A DNA stretch of 64,000 nucleotides from Iodobacter fluviatilis. Lineage in GTDB: Bacteria; Pseudomonadota; Gammaproteobacteria; Burkholderiales; Chitinibacteraceae. Position 1 is the stretch's first letter. Each line of letters opens with the position of its first letter. This document shows positions 16,798 to 26,988 of this stretch, one piece after another. The stretch covers positions 2,108,001 through 2,172,000 of the forward strand of contig NZ_CP025781.1 in assembly GCF_004194535.1 (NCBI RefSeq). The letters are read 5' to 3'. A model generated the notes under the pieces. The model saw only the letters and a program-made list of their open reading frames with translations. It searched no databases and had not been told where the DNA came from. The position numbers and the translations under genes were made by a program.

Positions 16798-18768
16798 TTA
16801 GCTCCCTTGCAGCAAACGTATCTCGGCGGCAGCGAGGTTATCGCTTTCCCCAAGTAGCACTAAAATATCGCCTGCTTGTAATTCAAAGCTGGCATCGGGC
16901 TGGGTAGGGCGCATATTGCGGCGGCGTACGCTACGTACCTCGATGTGTAGTTTATCGAGTTGTAATTCGCCCATATGTTTACCAATGGCTGCAGCTTCAT
17001 TGGAAAGATAAATGGTATGCAGGCGTGGTTGTGGTCGGTCGCTGTTTTCTGCGTCTTCGCTTACGCCACGGTAAAAGCCGCGTAACAGTTGATAGCGTGC
17101 TTCCCGCACTTCCCTTACACGGTAAACCACTTTATTAAGCGGTACGCCCAACAGCATGAGAGTGTGCGATGCAAGCATCAAGCTGCCTTCCATAATCTCG
17201 GCCACCACCTCGGTTGCGCCTGCGTCTTTCAGCTGATCAATATCGCTATCGTCTTGGGTGCGGATAATCACCGGCAAATCGGGCCGAATGCTGTGTACCA
17301 CTTCTAAAATCTGCATAGCGGAGTGCGTTTCGGCGTAGGTCACCACAATGGCACTGGCGCGCATGAGCCCAGCGGCCATCAAAACTTCACGCTTGGCCGC
17401 GTCACCATATACCACCGAATCGCCTGCGGCAGAAGCTTCTCTGACGATATCAGGGTCTAAATCTAGGGCAAAAAAGCCAATGTTTTCTTGGTTTAAAATA
17501 CGTCCTAAAGATTGGCCGCTGCGGCCATAGCCACACAAGATAACGTGACCTTGGCTTTGCATGCTGCGTACGGCAATTTGGTGCAAATTGGCGGCTAGGT
17601 TCATCCACTCTGAACGCGCAAGCCGTAGCACTATTTTGTCTGAATGCTGAATCAAAAAGGGGGTAATCAGCATTGATAATACGATGCCCGCGATTGTGGT
17701 TTGCAATAGGCTATCAGGGAGTAGTTGGCTTTTGGAGGCTAGTGCCAGCATTACAAAAGCAAATTCACCACCTTGGCCAAGGGTGAAGCCTGTGCGCCAA
17801 GATGAGCCGGGCGTACTGCCAAAAATTCTTGAAAGGGCTGCGATCAGTAAGATTTTGCCAGGGCCAAGCAGGGCCAGTACTAAGAGCACGTGCCACCATT
17901 GCTTTAGCAGTACCGAGTAATCCAGATTCATCCCAACGGTAACAAAAAATAGCCCGAGCAGCAGGTCACGAAAAGGCCGGACATCGTCTTCTACTTGATA
18001 GCGAAAATCAGTTTCTGCAATCAGTATTCCCGCTAAAAACGCACCTAAGGCTAGGGATAAACCTGCTAGCTCGGTGATCCATGCAATCCCCAGTGTCACT
18101 AGTAAAAGGTTGAGCATAAAGAGCTCGCTGGAGTGTTGCCTTGCCACAATATTGAACCAAGGCCGCATCAATTTTTGCCCAAAGTAGAGCAAAACCAGCA
18201 AGACCACGATGATTTTTAGCGCAGCCAAACCCAGCGCCATCAGCAGCTCATTACCAGGAAAATTTAGCACTGGAATCATAATAAGAAACGGCACTACGGC
18301 TAAATCTTGAAATAGCAAAATACCGATGGCGTTTTGTCCGTGCGGCGAGTGCAGCTCATTGCGCTCAGCCAGTAGTTTTGATGCCATAGCTGTGGATGAC
18401 ATAGATAAAGCGCCCCCCAACGCCAAACCTACCTTCCAATCTAGCCCCGCTATTAAGCAAATCGCCATGACCACACCCACCATCGTCAGTACTTGCATGG
18501 CTCCTAGGCCAAATACAATGTGGCGCATGGCATTGAGGCGAGCAAGGTTAAACTCCAGCCCCAAGGTAAACATCAGAAACACCACACCAAACTCTGCTAG
18601 GTGGGTGGCTTCGTCGCTACTAGGAATAAAACCAAGGGCGTGTGGCCCAATCAGTAGCCCGACCAGTAAATAGCCCAGCATGGCCGGAAGCTTTAAGCGA
18701 CGACAAAGCACCACCGTTAATACGGCAGCGGCAAGTAAAAGTAATAAGGAGGATAGCTGGATGGACAT
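16798..18768 (-). CDS. Kef-type cation:proton antiporter (CPA2) with RCK domain
   Basis: The protein is 656 residues from the ATG at 18768; three more codons are in frame upstream. About twelve membrane helices (residues 1-385) form the CPA2 exchanger, with GYLLVGLLIGPHALG and the family's acidic helix. A TrkA-N (RCK) domain begins near HVILCGYGRSGQSLGR with a GxGxxG nucleotide site, followed by a TrkA-C domain ending the protein. Kef systems export K+ during electrophile stress or acidification. No kefF/kefG ancillary subunit is adjacent. It is divergent from kdsD. Confidence 0.9.
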   Translation of the reverse strand: MSIQLSSLLLLLAAAVLTVVLCRRLKLPAMLGYLLVGLLIGPHALGFIPSSDEATHLAEFGVVFLMFTLGLEFNLARLNAMRHIVFGLGAMQVLTMVGVVMAICLIAGLDWKVGLALGGALSMSSTAMASKLLAERNELHSPHGQNAIGILLFQDLAVVPFLIMIPVLNFPGNELLMALGLAALKIIVVLLVLLYFGQKLMRPWFNIVARQHSSELFMLNLLLVTLGIAWITELAGLSLALGAFLAGILIAETDFRYQVEDDVRPFRDLLLGLFFVTVGMNLDYSVLLKQWWHVLLVLALLGPGKILLIAALSRIFGSTPGSSWRTGFTLGQGGEFAFVMLALASKSQLLPDSLLQTTIAGIVLSMLITPFLIQHSDKIVLRLARSEWMNLAANLHQIAVRSMQSQGHVILCGYGRSGQSLGRILNQENIGFFALDLDPDIVREASAAGDSVVYGDAAKREVLMAAGLMRASAIVVTYAETHSAMQILEVVHSIRPDLPVIIRTQDDSDIDQLKDAGATEVVAEIMEGSLMLASHTLMLLGVPLNKVVYRVREVREARYQLLRGFYRGVSEDAENSDRPQPRLHTIYLSNEAAAIGKHMGELQLDKLHIEVRSVRRRNMRPTQPDASFELQAGDILVLLGESDNLAAAEIRLLQGS

Positions 18769-19045
18769 AGGGCTCAAGAAAATGGGGCATTGCTGGTTGG
18801 GCTTTATCCTACTGCGAAGCAGTGGCTTGGGGGCGTTGGCGGCATCTTACTCGCCATTTGTATGACGGCATTTGGGGGTATTGCTCTAAATACTAACTTG
18901 CCCACATGCGGCTTCCCTATGCTTTATTTAACCTTGAATGCTGAATTATCCATTAAGTTTATGCATTATTATTGATCTTGCTTGGCATATTGCCAGAAGA
19001 CGCAGGTGGCGGGAGAGGGGCTGCATCTCTTATACTTTCGCGCAT
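18769..19045. promoter_or_regulatory. Divergent spacer kefB-like/kdsD with a -10-like box near the kdsD start
   Basis: The 277-bp spacer must hold promoters for both genes. TATACT at 19031-19036 is a good -10 hexamer that ends only 9 bases before the kdsD ATG, and there is no Shine-Dalgarno sequence in between. This would place the transcript start almost at the start codon. No convincing -35 box was seen at 17 bp spacing. Confidence 0.4.
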
Positions 19046-20017
19046 ATGAAAAATGCCAAATTTATCCTCGACTGCGCCAAGCGCGTATTGCGGGCTGAGG
19101 CTGAAGCGGTTTCTGCTCTGGCCGATCGACTCAATCCTAGTTTTGTCACTGCCTGTGAATTAATTCTAGCCTGCCAAGGGCGAGTTATCGTGCTTGGTAT
19201 TGGTAAATCAGGTCATATCGCTAAAAAAATAGCCGCGACGATGGCCAGTACGGGCACGCCGGCTTTTTTTGTTCATCCTTCTGAAGCTGCGCATGGCGAT
19301 TTAGGCATGATTACCCGCTGCGATGTGGTGCTGGCTTTATCTAACTCCGGCGAAAGTGATGAAGTGATTGCTTTGCTCCCTAGCCTTAAACGCTTAGGCA
19401 TCCCCTTGATTGCTATGACGGGTAATGAGCAATCTACTTTAAGCAAACAAGCGAACGTACATTTGGATTCGGGAGTTGCTCAAGAAGCCTGTCCGCTGAA
19501 CCTAGCTCCAACGGCAAGTACCACGGCAGCCTTGGCCTTGGGCGATGCGCTGGCGGTGGCTTTATTAGAGGCGCGTGGCTTTCAGACTGAAGATTTTGCT
19601 TTGTCTCACCCCGGTGGTAGCTTAGGGCGGCGCTTATTGGTGCTTGTGCGCGATCTAATGCATACCGGCGATGCTTTACCCGTGGTTCGGCAAGACGTAT
19701 TACTGCGCGATGCCCTATTGGAAATCAGCAAGAAAGGCATGGGAATGACCGCCGTGGTAGATGCTGCAGGTCAGCTACTCGGGATATTTACCGATGGGGA
19801 TTTGCGCCGTGCACTGGATCAGGGTGTCGATGTGCGTGATACTCCTGTATCCACGGTGATGACTTTAGCACCAGCAACGATTGAATCACATAAATTAGCC
19901 GCCGAAGCGGTGCAGCAAATGGACGCACGCCGCGTCAATGGTTTGCTGGTGTTAGAGGCTGGGATCTTGGTCGGTGCGATAAATATGCATGACCTACTTC
20001 GCGCCCGTGTCGTTTAA
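19046..20017 (+). CDS. kdsD: Arabinose-5-phosphate isomerase
   Basis: KdsD converts ribulose-5-phosphate to arabinose-5-phosphate, the first step of KDO synthesis for LPS. The ATG at 19046 (MKNAKFILDCAKRVLRAEAEAV) gives 323 residues; the 36 codons upstream in frame are basic and not family-like. The SIS domain spans about 35-165 (VIVLGIGKSGHIAKKIAATM, SNSGESDE, SHPGGSLGRRLL at its end), and two CBS domains fill the C-terminal part (DLMHTGDALP..., ...STVMTLAPATIE). It heads the plus-strand KDO/LPS transport/rpoN run. Confidence 0.96.
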   Translation: MKNAKFILDCAKRVLRAEAEAVSALADRLNPSFVTACELILACQGRVIVLGIGKSGHIAKKIAATMASTGTPAFFVHPSEAAHGDLGMITRCDVVLALSNSGESDEVIALLPSLKRLGIPLIAMTGNEQSTLSKQANVHLDSGVAQEACPLNLAPTASTTAALALGDALAVALLEARGFQTEDFALSHPGGSLGRRLLVLVRDLMHTGDALPVVRQDVLLRDALLEISKKGMGMTAVVDAAGQLLGIFTDGDLRRALDQGVDVRDTPVSTVMTLAPATIESHKLAAEAVQQMDARRVNGLLVLEAGILVGAINMHDLLRARVV

Positions 20018-20184
20018 AATCAGCAAAAAAAGCTGTGTATATTTCGTGTTCAAATTTTTGCCCTTGAACCTGAGCTTATCGAAAGCATGAGGTTATATTT
20101 ATGTTTCTGTAAGATTATTACAAACGACTTTGTTTGAGCTTGTATGAGCAAGAGACATAATCAGGAATAAAAAAAGGAAAAATA

Positions 20185-20700
20185 ATGCCAGATAAAGCCA
20201 AAGCGGTTCGCTTAATGATTTTTGATGTTGATGGCGTAATGACAGATGGCAGTCTGTTTTACAGCGATAGTGGCGAAGAACTAAAAGCATTTAATTCCCT
20301 AGATGGCCATGGCTTAAAAATGTTGCACACCAGCGGGGTAAAGCTAGCCATTATTACCGGGCGTACTTCTAAGCTGGTTGAAAAGCGTGCCAAAGACTTA
20401 GGTGTAGACTACCTCTATCAGGGCGCTCACGATAAAGGCGCAAGTTTTGAAGAGCTACTGAAGGTGGCAGGCCTTAGCGCGGACGACTGTGGTTATATGG
20501 GCGATGATGTGATCGATTTGCCAGTGATGCGTCGGGTAGCCTTTGCCGTTGCCGTGCCTGATTCTCCACAATTAGTGCGTAAACACGCTCACTACATTAG
20601 CGGTAGCCAAGGTGGCCGTGGTGCAGTACGTGAAGTCTGTGAGTATCTGATGCAGGCGCAAGGCACATTTGATGCAGCTATGGCGCCGTACCTCGCCTAA
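20185..20700 (+). CDS. kdsC: KDO-8-phosphate phosphatase
   Basis: KdsC hydrolyses KDO-8-phosphate to KDO. It is a 171-residue HAD-superfamily enzyme without cap domain: the nucleophile motif is D14-V-D16 (IFDVDGVMTDG), with TGRTS as motif II and GDDVIDLPVM as motif IV. AAAAAGGAAAAAT precedes the ATG. The 167-base gap after kdsD carries a short repeat-like segment (CCCTTGAACCTGAGCTTATC), unusual within this tight cluster. The stop codon overlaps the lptC start by one base. Confidence 0.97.
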   Translation: MPDKAKAVRLMIFDVDGVMTDGSLFYSDSGEELKAFNSLDGHGLKMLHTSGVKLAIITGRTSKLVEKRAKDLGVDYLYQGAHDKGASFEELLKVAGLSADDCGYMGDDVIDLPVMRRVAFAVAVPDSPQLVRKHAHYISGSQGGRGAVREVCEYLMQAQGTFDAAMAPYLA

Positions 20701-21278
20701 TGGCTGTTCCCGGTACTACTCGCCTGCTGCCCTTGGCTTTAGTGTTGTTGCTGGGCGGATTGACTTGGTTGCTAGATAGAGCGGCTACCTTGCCAAGCGC
20801 AGCGTATGCGGTGAATTCTGATCAGCCAGATATGTTGGTCGATAGCGCCACCGCCGTGCGGTTTGGAGAAGATGGCCGCCCCGTTTCTCAGCTGACGGCC
20901 ACCCATGTTTCTCACTTGCCTGTTGGCGATATTACTTGGCTAGAAAAGCCCCATTTGCGTTATACCGCAGCAGAGCAACCTCGTTTGGATGTAACGGGCG
21001 AGCGGGCTAAGTCAATTAAGCAAGGCAGTGAGGTTTGGTTTCCTGGGGCGGTTAAAATGGTGCGTGCAGCCAGTGGTACACAGGCTGAGCTGGTGATTAA
21101 TAGCCGCGATATGCAGGTTTTACCCCAGCAGGGCATTGCCAGCTCCGATGCCCCAGTGCACGCCGTAATGGGCACTTATGTTGTTGAGTCGGTGGGTTTT
21201 ATTGCTAATTCTAATACCGAAACACTGGAACTTAAATCTAAAGTCAGGATGAGCTATGAACCGCTTCGTACCCCTTAA
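20700..21278 (+). CDS. lptC: LPS export ABC transporter periplasmic protein LptC
   Basis: LptC is the bitopic protein that receives LPS from LptB2FG and passes it to LptA. The 192-residue product has one N-terminal membrane helix (LLPLALVLLLGGLTWLL) and a beta-jellyroll periplasmic domain (DMLVDSATAVRFGEDGRPVSQL, then HLRYT and TGERAK). Its ATG overlaps the kdsC TAA (TAATG) and its end overlaps lptA by 23 bases, so translation is coupled. Confidence 0.93.
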   Translation: MAVPGTTRLLPLALVLLLGGLTWLLDRAATLPSAAYAVNSDQPDMLVDSATAVRFGEDGRPVSQLTATHVSHLPVGDITWLEKPHLRYTAAEQPRLDVTGERAKSIKQGSEVWFPGAVKMVRAASGTQAELVINSRDMQVLPQQGIASSDAPVHAVMGTYVVESVGFIANSNTETLELKSKVRMSYEPLRTP

Positions 21279-21756
21279 CGCCGTATTATTATTTTTGCTT
21301 GCTGGCCCCGTGCATGCAGAAAAAGCCGACCGTGAAAAACCCATTAAAATTGCCGCTGCAAATTGCGTGATGAATCAAAAGACTCAGGCCAGTGTCTGTA
21401 CTAGTGACGTGGTGCTGACTCAAGGTACGCTCAGTATTCGTGGCGATAAGCTCACCGTGCGCCAAGATGAAGCGGGCAATCAGTTTGTTGCTGGTAACGG
21501 CAGCCCAGTGCGGTTTCGGCAGAAAATGGATGGCGGCAATGAGTGGGTGGATGCAGAAGCCCAGCGTTTTGATTACGACGGGCGCACCGGTATTCTAAAA
21601 CTGCTAGATAAAGCTTGGGTAAAGCGGGGCGAAGATCACATTTATAGCGATGTAATCACTTACGATTTAAACAATGAAGCTTACCAAGCGCAAAGTAAAA
21701 CAGAAGGTGGCCGGGTGAATATCGTGATCAATCCGAAAAAGGCTCCCGCTCCATGA
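21256..21756 (+). CDS. lptA: LPS transport periplasmic bridge protein LptA
   Basis: LptA forms the periplasmic bridge carrying LPS to the outer membrane. It has 166 residues, a signal peptide ([21 protein letters not shown]), and the OstA/LptA beta-jellyroll ([46 protein letters not shown]). It overlaps lptC at the 5' end and lptB by four bases (ATGA) at the 3' end. Confidence 0.94.
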   Translation: MNRFVPLNAVLLFLLAGPVHAEKADREKPIKIAAANCVMNQKTQASVCTSDVVLTQGTLSIRGDKLTVRQDEAGNQFVAGNGSPVRFRQKMDGGNEWVDAEAQRFDYDGRTGILKLLDKAWVKRGEDHIYSDVITYDLNNEAYQAQSKTEGGRVNIVINPKKAPAP

Positions 21757-22478
21757 GTAGTTCTTTACGTGCAGAACAATTAGAAAAGCGCTACGGCAAA
21801 CGTACTGTAGTGCGTGATGTCACGATGGAAATTTTTAGTGGCGAAGTGGTTGGCTTGTTAGGCCCTAATGGCGCGGGCAAAACCACTAGCTTTTATATGT
21901 TGGTAGGCTTGGTGGCGATGAATGGCGGGCGGATTATGCTCGATGGTGAAGATATCGGCCATTTACCCATTCATCAGCGAGCACGGCGAGGTTTAGGTTA
22001 TTTACCTCAGGAAGCATCTATCTTTCGTAAAATGACGGTGGCGCAAAACATAACTGCAGTGCTAGAGCTGCATTACAAAAATCGTGTTGAGATTGATGCC
22101 CGCCTTGACGAGCTGCTCAATGATTTGCATATTGCTCATTTGCGGGATGCTGGGGCAATGGGCTTATCAGGTGGTGAGCGGCGGCGGGTAGAAATTGCCC
22201 GTGCACTTGCGGCAAACCCACGTTTTATCTTGCTGGATGAGCCATTTGCAGGTGTAGACCCGATTGCAGTGATGGATATTCAACGTATTATTGGTTTTTT
22301 AAAGCAACGTGGAATCGGTGTGCTAATCACTGATCATAATGTGCGTGAAACCTTAGGTATTTGTGATCGTGCGTACATCATCTCAGAAGGTGCGGTGATG
22401 GCGTCTGGTGTTCCAAAAGATATTGTGGCTAATGAAAGTGTGCGTCGAGTGTATCTCGGTGAACATTTCCGTATGTAA
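21753..22478 (+). CDS. lptB: LPS export ABC transporter ATPase LptB
   Basis: LptB powers LPS extraction from the inner membrane with LptF and LptG, which are not in this window. The protein is 241 residues. Walker [10 protein letters not shown] begins at 37, the signature is [15 protein letters not shown], Walker B is [13 protein letters not shown] and the switch histidine is in ITDHNVRET. It ends directly before rpoN (stop 22476-22478, next ATG 22479). Confidence 0.97.
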   Translation: MSSSLRAEQLEKRYGKRTVVRDVTMEIFSGEVVGLLGPNGAGKTTSFYMLVGLVAMNGGRIMLDGEDIGHLPIHQRARRGLGYLPQEASIFRKMTVAQNITAVLELHYKNRVEIDARLDELLNDLHIAHLRDAGAMGLSGGERRRVEIARALAANPRFILLDEPFAGVDPIAVMDIQRIIGFLKQRGIGVLITDHNVRETLGICDRAYIISEGAVMASGVPKDIVANESVRRVYLGEHFRM

Positions 22479-23855
22479 ATGAAACAAACCCTGCAGCTGC
22501 GGCTTTCCCAGCAACTTAACCTCACGCCACAATTGCAGCAGGCTATTAAGCTGCTGCAGCTTTCTACGCTTGAGTTTCAACAAGAGCTTGAACAGTATCT
22601 AAACGACAACCCCTTGCTGGAGCGTGGCGAGGAGGCCCCCGCAGGGGAAGCTGAGCAGCCCGAGCCGCAGTGGGAAATGGGCGGGGATGATGATGGTTTG
22701 CGCTGGGAAGGTACTAGTCATGGAAGCTCAGATGACGATAATGACTTCGACCCCGCCACCAATATTGCGCGTGATTTAGATTTACGTGAATACCTGCTGC
22801 AGCAAGCAGGTCTGCTGCAGCTGCCGCATCGGGATAAGTCTTTGTTGTTGATGTTGATTGAAGCTTTGGATGATGATGGTTTTCTTTCTCAGCCCTTAGA
22901 TGAAGTCTATTCTCAGCTGCCAGAGGAACTTATCCAAGATTATGAACTCGAACTTGATGACTTGAAGATTGCTTTAATTCGCTTACAACATTTAGAGCCC
23001 TTAGGCGTTGGAGCTCGGGATACCGCCGATTCATTATGCTTACAGTTGCGTCAAAAACAGCCGAGTGCCGCTAAAGATTTAGCCTTGAAAATTGCCCAAA
23101 ATTCACTCGATTTATTAGCTGGACGGGACTACACTAAGCTTAAACGAGCCTTTAAATGCGAGGATGCTGAGTTAAAAGCTGCGCAAGAATTGATTGTAAG
23201 TTTAAACCCAAGGCCGAGTGCACAGTGGTCTGTAACCTCACCAAGATATGTAAGCCCTGATGTGGTTGTGCAAAAAGTACGCGGGGTTTGGCGGGTTAGA
23301 TTACACGATGCATCTATGCCAAAATTACGCGTTAACCGGCTTTATGCAGATATCTTACAAAAAGGCGATGGTGCTCATTTAGCGCGCGAGTTACAAGAAG
23401 CGCGTTGGTTGGTAAAAAGTGTGCAGCAGCGTTTTGATACGATTTTACGAGTAGCAACAGCAATTGTAGAGCGGCAGCGGGCATTTTTTGAGTACGGTGA
23501 AGTGGCGATGCGCCCTTTGGTGTTGAGGGATATCGCTGAAGAGCTCGATTTACACGAATCAACTATTTCTAGAGTCACCACGCAAAAATACATGTTAACG
23601 CCGCGTGGTTTGTATGAGTTTAAGTACTTTTTTGGTAGCCATGTAGATACGGACGCCGGTGGTGAATGTTCTGCAACCGCTATCAAAGCTTTGATAAAGC
23701 AGATGGTGCAGCAAGAAGATAAGAAAAAACCTTTAAGTGATAGCGTATTGGCAGAAGCATTATCCGCCCAAGGTATTGTGGTAGCGCGTCGTACCGTTGC
23801 TAAATACCGTGAGGCGTTGCAGATTTACCCAGTAAGTCAGCGCAAAAGTTTGTAA
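22479..23855 (+). CDS. rpoN: RNA polymerase sigma-54 factor
   Basis: Sigma-54 directs transcription from -24/-12 promoters with AAA+ activators. The 458-residue protein has the glutamine-rich region I (MKQTLQLRLSQQLNLTPQLQ), an acidic region II (about 45-95), the core-binding domain, a helix-turn-helix region and the RpoN box ARRTVAKYRE near the C-terminus. It follows lptB without a gap and precedes hpf by 24 bases, the arrangement of many proteobacteria. Confidence 0.98.
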   Translation: MKQTLQLRLSQQLNLTPQLQQAIKLLQLSTLEFQQELEQYLNDNPLLERGEEAPAGEAEQPEPQWEMGGDDDGLRWEGTSHGSSDDDNDFDPATNIARDLDLREYLLQQAGLLQLPHRDKSLLLMLIEALDDDGFLSQPLDEVYSQLPEELIQDYELELDDLKIALIRLQHLEPLGVGARDTADSLCLQLRQKQPSAAKDLALKIAQNSLDLLAGRDYTKLKRAFKCEDAELKAAQELIVSLNPRPSAQWSVTSPRYVSPDVVVQKVRGVWRVRLHDASMPKLRVNRLYADILQKGDGAHLARELQEARWLVKSVQQRFDTILRVATAIVERQRAFFEYGEVAMRPLVLRDIAEELDLHESTISRVTTQKYMLTPRGLYEFKYFFGSHVDTDAGGECSATAIKALIKQMVQQEDKKKPLSDSVLAEALSAQGIVVARRTVAKYREALQIYPVSQRKSL

Positions 23856-23879
23856 GGCCCCAACGGAAGGAGTAACCCT

Positions 23880-24206
23880 ATGAATTTGAATATCAGTGGC
23901 CATCATCTTGAAGTAACCCCATCCATTCGTGAGTACGTGAACAGTAAAATGGAGCGGGTTATCAGGCACTTTGATAATGTGATTGACGTTAATGTCATCC
24001 TCTCCGTGGAGAAACTGCAACACCAAGTTGAAGCTACCGTTCATGTTCGCGGACGCGATATCCACGTTGAAGCAACGGATGAAAATATGTACGCAGCGAT
24101 TGATTTTTTGGCAGATAAACTTGATCGTCAAGTTGTAAAGCACAAAGAAAAATCAATGGATCATCGCAACGAATCCATCAAACAGCATCAACCTAGCGCT
24201 GAATAA
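23880..24206 (+). CDS. hpf: Ribosome hibernation-promoting factor HPF/YfiA family
   Basis: HPF binds the 30S subunit in stationary phase and helps form inactive 100S ribosomes. At 108 residues it is the short form, without the dimerisation domain of long HPF. MNLNISGHHLEVTPSIREYV and the ATDENMYAAIDFLADKLDRQV segment are typical. GGAAGGAG precedes the ATG. A terminator follows. Confidence 0.96.
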   Translation: MNLNISGHHLEVTPSIREYVNSKMERVIRHFDNVIDVNVILSVEKLQHQVEATVHVRGRDIHVEATDENMYAAIDFLADKLDRQVVKHKEKSMDHRNESIKQHQPSAE

Positions 24207-24225
24207 AGCGATTTCTTTCACCTTA

Positions 24226-24257
24226 GCGGGAACCGGTTTAATCGGGTTCCCGTTTTT
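24226..24257 (+). terminator. Terminator after hpf
   Basis: GCGGGAACC...GGGTTCCCG followed by TTTTT. It separates the kds-lpt-rpoN-hpf transcript from ptsN. Confidence 0.92.
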
Positions 24258-24311
24258 GTTTTCAAGCTACGGCGCTACAATAGCTGTCGTCCTTGTTTTG
24301 GTCTGCCTACA

Positions 24312-24785
24312 ATGAGTCTGATCGCCCAAATTCTGCCAAGCGGCAATGTCTTCCTCGATATGGAAGTCGGCAGCAAAAAACGTATTTTTGAACAAGTAGG
24401 GATTCTATTTGAAAATAGCCACGGCATTGCCCGTAGCGTTATTTTTGATAGCTTGTTTGCTAGAGAAAAACTCGGTTCCACCGGCCTTGGTCAAGGCGTG
24501 GCTATTCCACACGGGCGTATTAAGGGCCTAAAAGAAGCAACCGGTGCTTTTGTGCGTTTAGACGAGGCCATTCCTTATGATGCGCCCGATGGCAAGCCAG
24601 TCTCCTTAGTGTTTGTCTTGCTCGTACCTGCACACGCTACCGATCTGCACTTACAAATCTTGTCTGAATTAGCTCAGCTTTTTTCAGATAAAGTATTGCG
24701 TGAGGGCTTGCTGGCAGCAACGGAGCCAGGGCAAATCTGGAAGTTAATCAGTACTTGGGAGCCTTATGCCACAGATTTCAGTTAG
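24312..24785 (+). CDS. ptsN: Nitrogen-PTS EIIA component (PtsN)
   Basis: EIIA-Ntr is the terminal phosphoacceptor of the regulatory PTS and influences potassium uptake and nitrogen responses. The 157-residue protein has the phosphorylatable histidine at H67 in VAIPHGRIK. Its 3' end overlaps hprK by 20 bases. Together with hprK and rapZ it forms the regulatory module usual downstream of rpoN in betaproteobacteria; ptsP and ptsO are not in the window. Confidence 0.96.
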   Translation: MSLIAQILPSGNVFLDMEVGSKKRIFEQVGILFENSHGIARSVIFDSLFAREKLGSTGLGQGVAIPHGRIKGLKEATGAFVRLDEAIPYDAPDGKPVSLVFVLLVPAHATDLHLQILSELAQLFSDKVLREGLLAATEPGQIWKLISTWEPYATDFS

Positions 24786-25710
24786 ACAACTTTTTATTGA
24801 TAACGCCGAAAAACTGCGCCTAACCTGGGTTGCAGGGCAATCTGGCGCTAATAATCTGTTATCTAATGACGCGTCGGAGCAAAAACCGACCTTATCTTTG
24901 GTAGGTCACCTGAATTTTATCCACCCCAACCGCATTCAGGTGCTTGGGGTGGCAGAAACGGTTTATTTGCTGCAGCTTAGCGTTGAGGCGCAAAGAGAAT
25001 CACTCGATCGATTGTTCTCAAATGAAATGGCGGCGGTGATTGTGGCTAATGGCCAGATTGTGGGCGATTGCCTGCGCGAAGCTTCCGAGCGCTTTCATGT
25101 GCCGCTGCTCACCTCCCCTGAGCAATCTCCCTATTTGATGGACGTGTTGCGCTATTACCTATCAAAAGCGCTGGCGGTTTCGACTCACCTGCACGGGGTG
25201 TTTTTGGATGTGCTCGAAGTGGGTGTACTGCTGACGGGTGAATCATCGATGGGTAAGAGCGAGCTGGCGCTGGAGCTGATCTCGCGTGGGCATGGCCTAG
25301 TGGCCGACGATGTGGTTGAGGTGTATCGCACCAATCCAGAAACGCTGGAAGGGCGTTGCCCGCCCATGCTGCGCGATTTTCTAGAAGTGCGCGGAATTGG
25401 CGTGTTGAATATCCGCACTATTTTTGGTGAAACGGCGGTTAGGCCGCGTAAAACCTTAAAGCTGATTATGCATTTGGCCAAGGCGGGAGCAGAAAAATTA
25501 GCCCCGATAGATAGGCTGCAAATGCAGGCGGCAACGCAGGATATTTTAGGCGTGCCGATTCGCAAATTAGTAATTCCCGTGGCGGCCGGTCGAAATTTAG
25601 CGGTATTGGTTGAAGCTGCAGTGCGAAATTATATTCTGCAATTACGCGGTATTGATTCAACACGCGAGTTTATAGAAAGGCATCAAAAATTTATGGAGAT
25701 GGGTGAATGA
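24766..25710 (+). CDS. hprK: HPr kinase/phosphorylase
   Basis: HprK phosphorylates and dephosphorylates a serine of HPr-type proteins. The product has 314 residues: an N-terminal domain (to about 130) and a P-loop kinase domain with GESSMGKS at 158-165, the adjacent DDVVEVYR, and the conserved [16 protein letters not shown] segment. It overlaps ptsN upstream and rapZ by four bases downstream. Confidence 0.97.
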   Translation: MPQISVRQLFIDNAEKLRLTWVAGQSGANNLLSNDASEQKPTLSLVGHLNFIHPNRIQVLGVAETVYLLQLSVEAQRESLDRLFSNEMAAVIVANGQIVGDCLREASERFHVPLLTSPEQSPYLMDVLRYYLSKALAVSTHLHGVFLDVLEVGVLLTGESSMGKSELALELISRGHGLVADDVVEVYRTNPETLEGRCPPMLRDFLEVRGIGVLNIRTIFGETAVRPRKTLKLIMHLAKAGAEKLAPIDRLQMQAATQDILGVPIRKLVIPVAAGRNLAVLVEAAVRNYILQLRGIDSTREFIERHQKFMEMGE

Positions 25711-26555
25711 GTCGCCAGCAGTTAATTTTGCTATCTGGCTTATCAGGTGCGGGTAAAAGCGTTGCACTTAAATCTTTAGAAGATTTAGGTTATTTTTGTA
25801 TTGATAATTTACCTGCGCCTTTATTGCCGCAGACAGTTGCGTTGCTGGATGAGGATGGTTATCCGCAAGTCGCTATTTCTGTGGATGTGCGCAGCGCACA
25901 TAACTTTGCCAGCTTCCCCAATCATCTAGAAGCCCTGTTTGAGTTTGGGCTAGACGTGCAAATGCTGTTTTTAGAAGCCAATAATGAAACGCTAGTGAAG
26001 CGGTTTTCTGAAACGCGGCGTAGCCATCCCTTATCAAGTGGTGAGTTAACGGTTAGCGAGGCGATCGCCTTAGAACGAGAGATGTTAGGGGCTTTTTCAG
26101 AAGTGGCCCATCGCATCGACAGCAGTGATTTATCCGCCAATCAGCTACGCAGCTGGATTCGTCAGTTTGTGGCTTTGGATCGATCCCAGCTTACCGTGAT
26201 CTTTGAATCCTTTGGTTTTAAGCATGGCTTACCACTTGATGCTGATTTTGTGTTTGATGCCAGATGCCTGCCTAATCCTTATTACGACAAAGCTTTGCGC
26301 CCCCTTACGGGTAAAGATCAGCCGGTGATTGAATTTTTGCAGCGGCAAGCTGTGGTCGTGCGGTTTCAAGAGCAGATTAAAACCTTTATGCAGGCATGGC
26401 TGCCAGAGTTTGAGGCAGATAATCGCAGCTATATAACTGTGGCTATTGGTTGCACGGGCGGGCAGCATCGATCCGTTTATATCGCCGAACAATTGGCCAA
26501 ACACTTTGCTGAGCATAGGCAGGTGTTGCTCAGGCACCGTGAGCAGCATGGCTAA
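25707..26555 (+). CDS. rapZ: RNase adapter protein RapZ
   Basis: RapZ is a nucleotide-binding protein that in E. coli guides RNase E to the GlmZ small RNA and so controls glmS. The 282-residue product has the Walker A GLSGAGKS at 11-18, the CIDNLPAPL block, and the C-terminal [17 protein letters not shown] region. The start overlaps the hprK stop (ATGA). Confidence 0.97.
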   Translation: MSRQQLILLSGLSGAGKSVALKSLEDLGYFCIDNLPAPLLPQTVALLDEDGYPQVAISVDVRSAHNFASFPNHLEALFEFGLDVQMLFLEANNETLVKRFSETRRSHPLSSGELTVSEAIALEREMLGAFSEVAHRIDSSDLSANQLRSWIRQFVALDRSQLTVIFESFGFKHGLPLDADFVFDARCLPNPYYDKALRPLTGKDQPVIEFLQRQAVVVRFQEQIKTFMQAWLPEFEADNRSYITVAIGCTGGQHRSVYIAEQLAKHFAEHRQVLLRHREQHG

Positions 26556-26628
26556 AACAAAATGTGCTGCTGGCGTTGATTGCCCCCCTCGCTCGCTTAT
26601 GGGGGAGGGAAGAGGGAATAATAAAATA

Positions 26629-26988
26629 ATGCGGCCAGGTGACTGGCCGTTTTTTTGTCTAGCTTTGGCCTTGGTGGCCTACCTAGCCGCATGGAGCTGG
26701 CAGCAGGATGGTGCCACGCGGGTACGGGTCTACCAAGAGGGCAAAATCTTTGCTGAAGTAGATTTAAGCGCAGAGCGAAAGTTACAGGTAGCAGGCCCAC
26801 TTGGAATGACTTCAATTGAGATTAAAGCGGGCCGAGTGCGAATTAGCGCCGACCCAAGCCCTCGCCAATATTGTGTGCGAATGGGCTGGTTGGATCAGGC
26901 GGGCCAAATGGCGATTTGCTTACCCAATCGAATTAGCATTGAGCTTTTAGGTGCTCGCCCTCATGACTTCGACAGCCTCAGTTACTGA
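26629..26988 (+). CDS. NusG domain II-containing membrane protein
   Basis: From the ATG at 26629 the product has 119 residues. One membrane helix (about 7-25, PFFCLALALVAYLAAW) precedes an extracytoplasmic NusG-II domain (RVRVYQEGKIFAEVDLSA...). The longer frame from 26446 overlaps rapZ and is not family-like. Small NusG-II proteins are commonly encoded next to a Gx-type transporter, often in flavin-transfer (ApbE) or extracytosolic electron-transfer gene sets. Here the next gene, overlapping by 26 bases, is such a transporter; no apbE is in the window. Confidence 0.85.
   Translation: MRPGDWPFFCLALALVAYLAAWSWQQDGATRVRVYQEGKIFAEVDLSAERKLQVAGPLGMTSIEIKAGRVRISADPSPRQYCVRMGWLDQAGQMAICLPNRISIELLGARPHDFDSLSY

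Noticed and set aside
18790-18975. Plus-strand frame before kdsD
   Set aside because: No ribosome site and no homology-like features; the spacer is better read as divergent promoter DNA.
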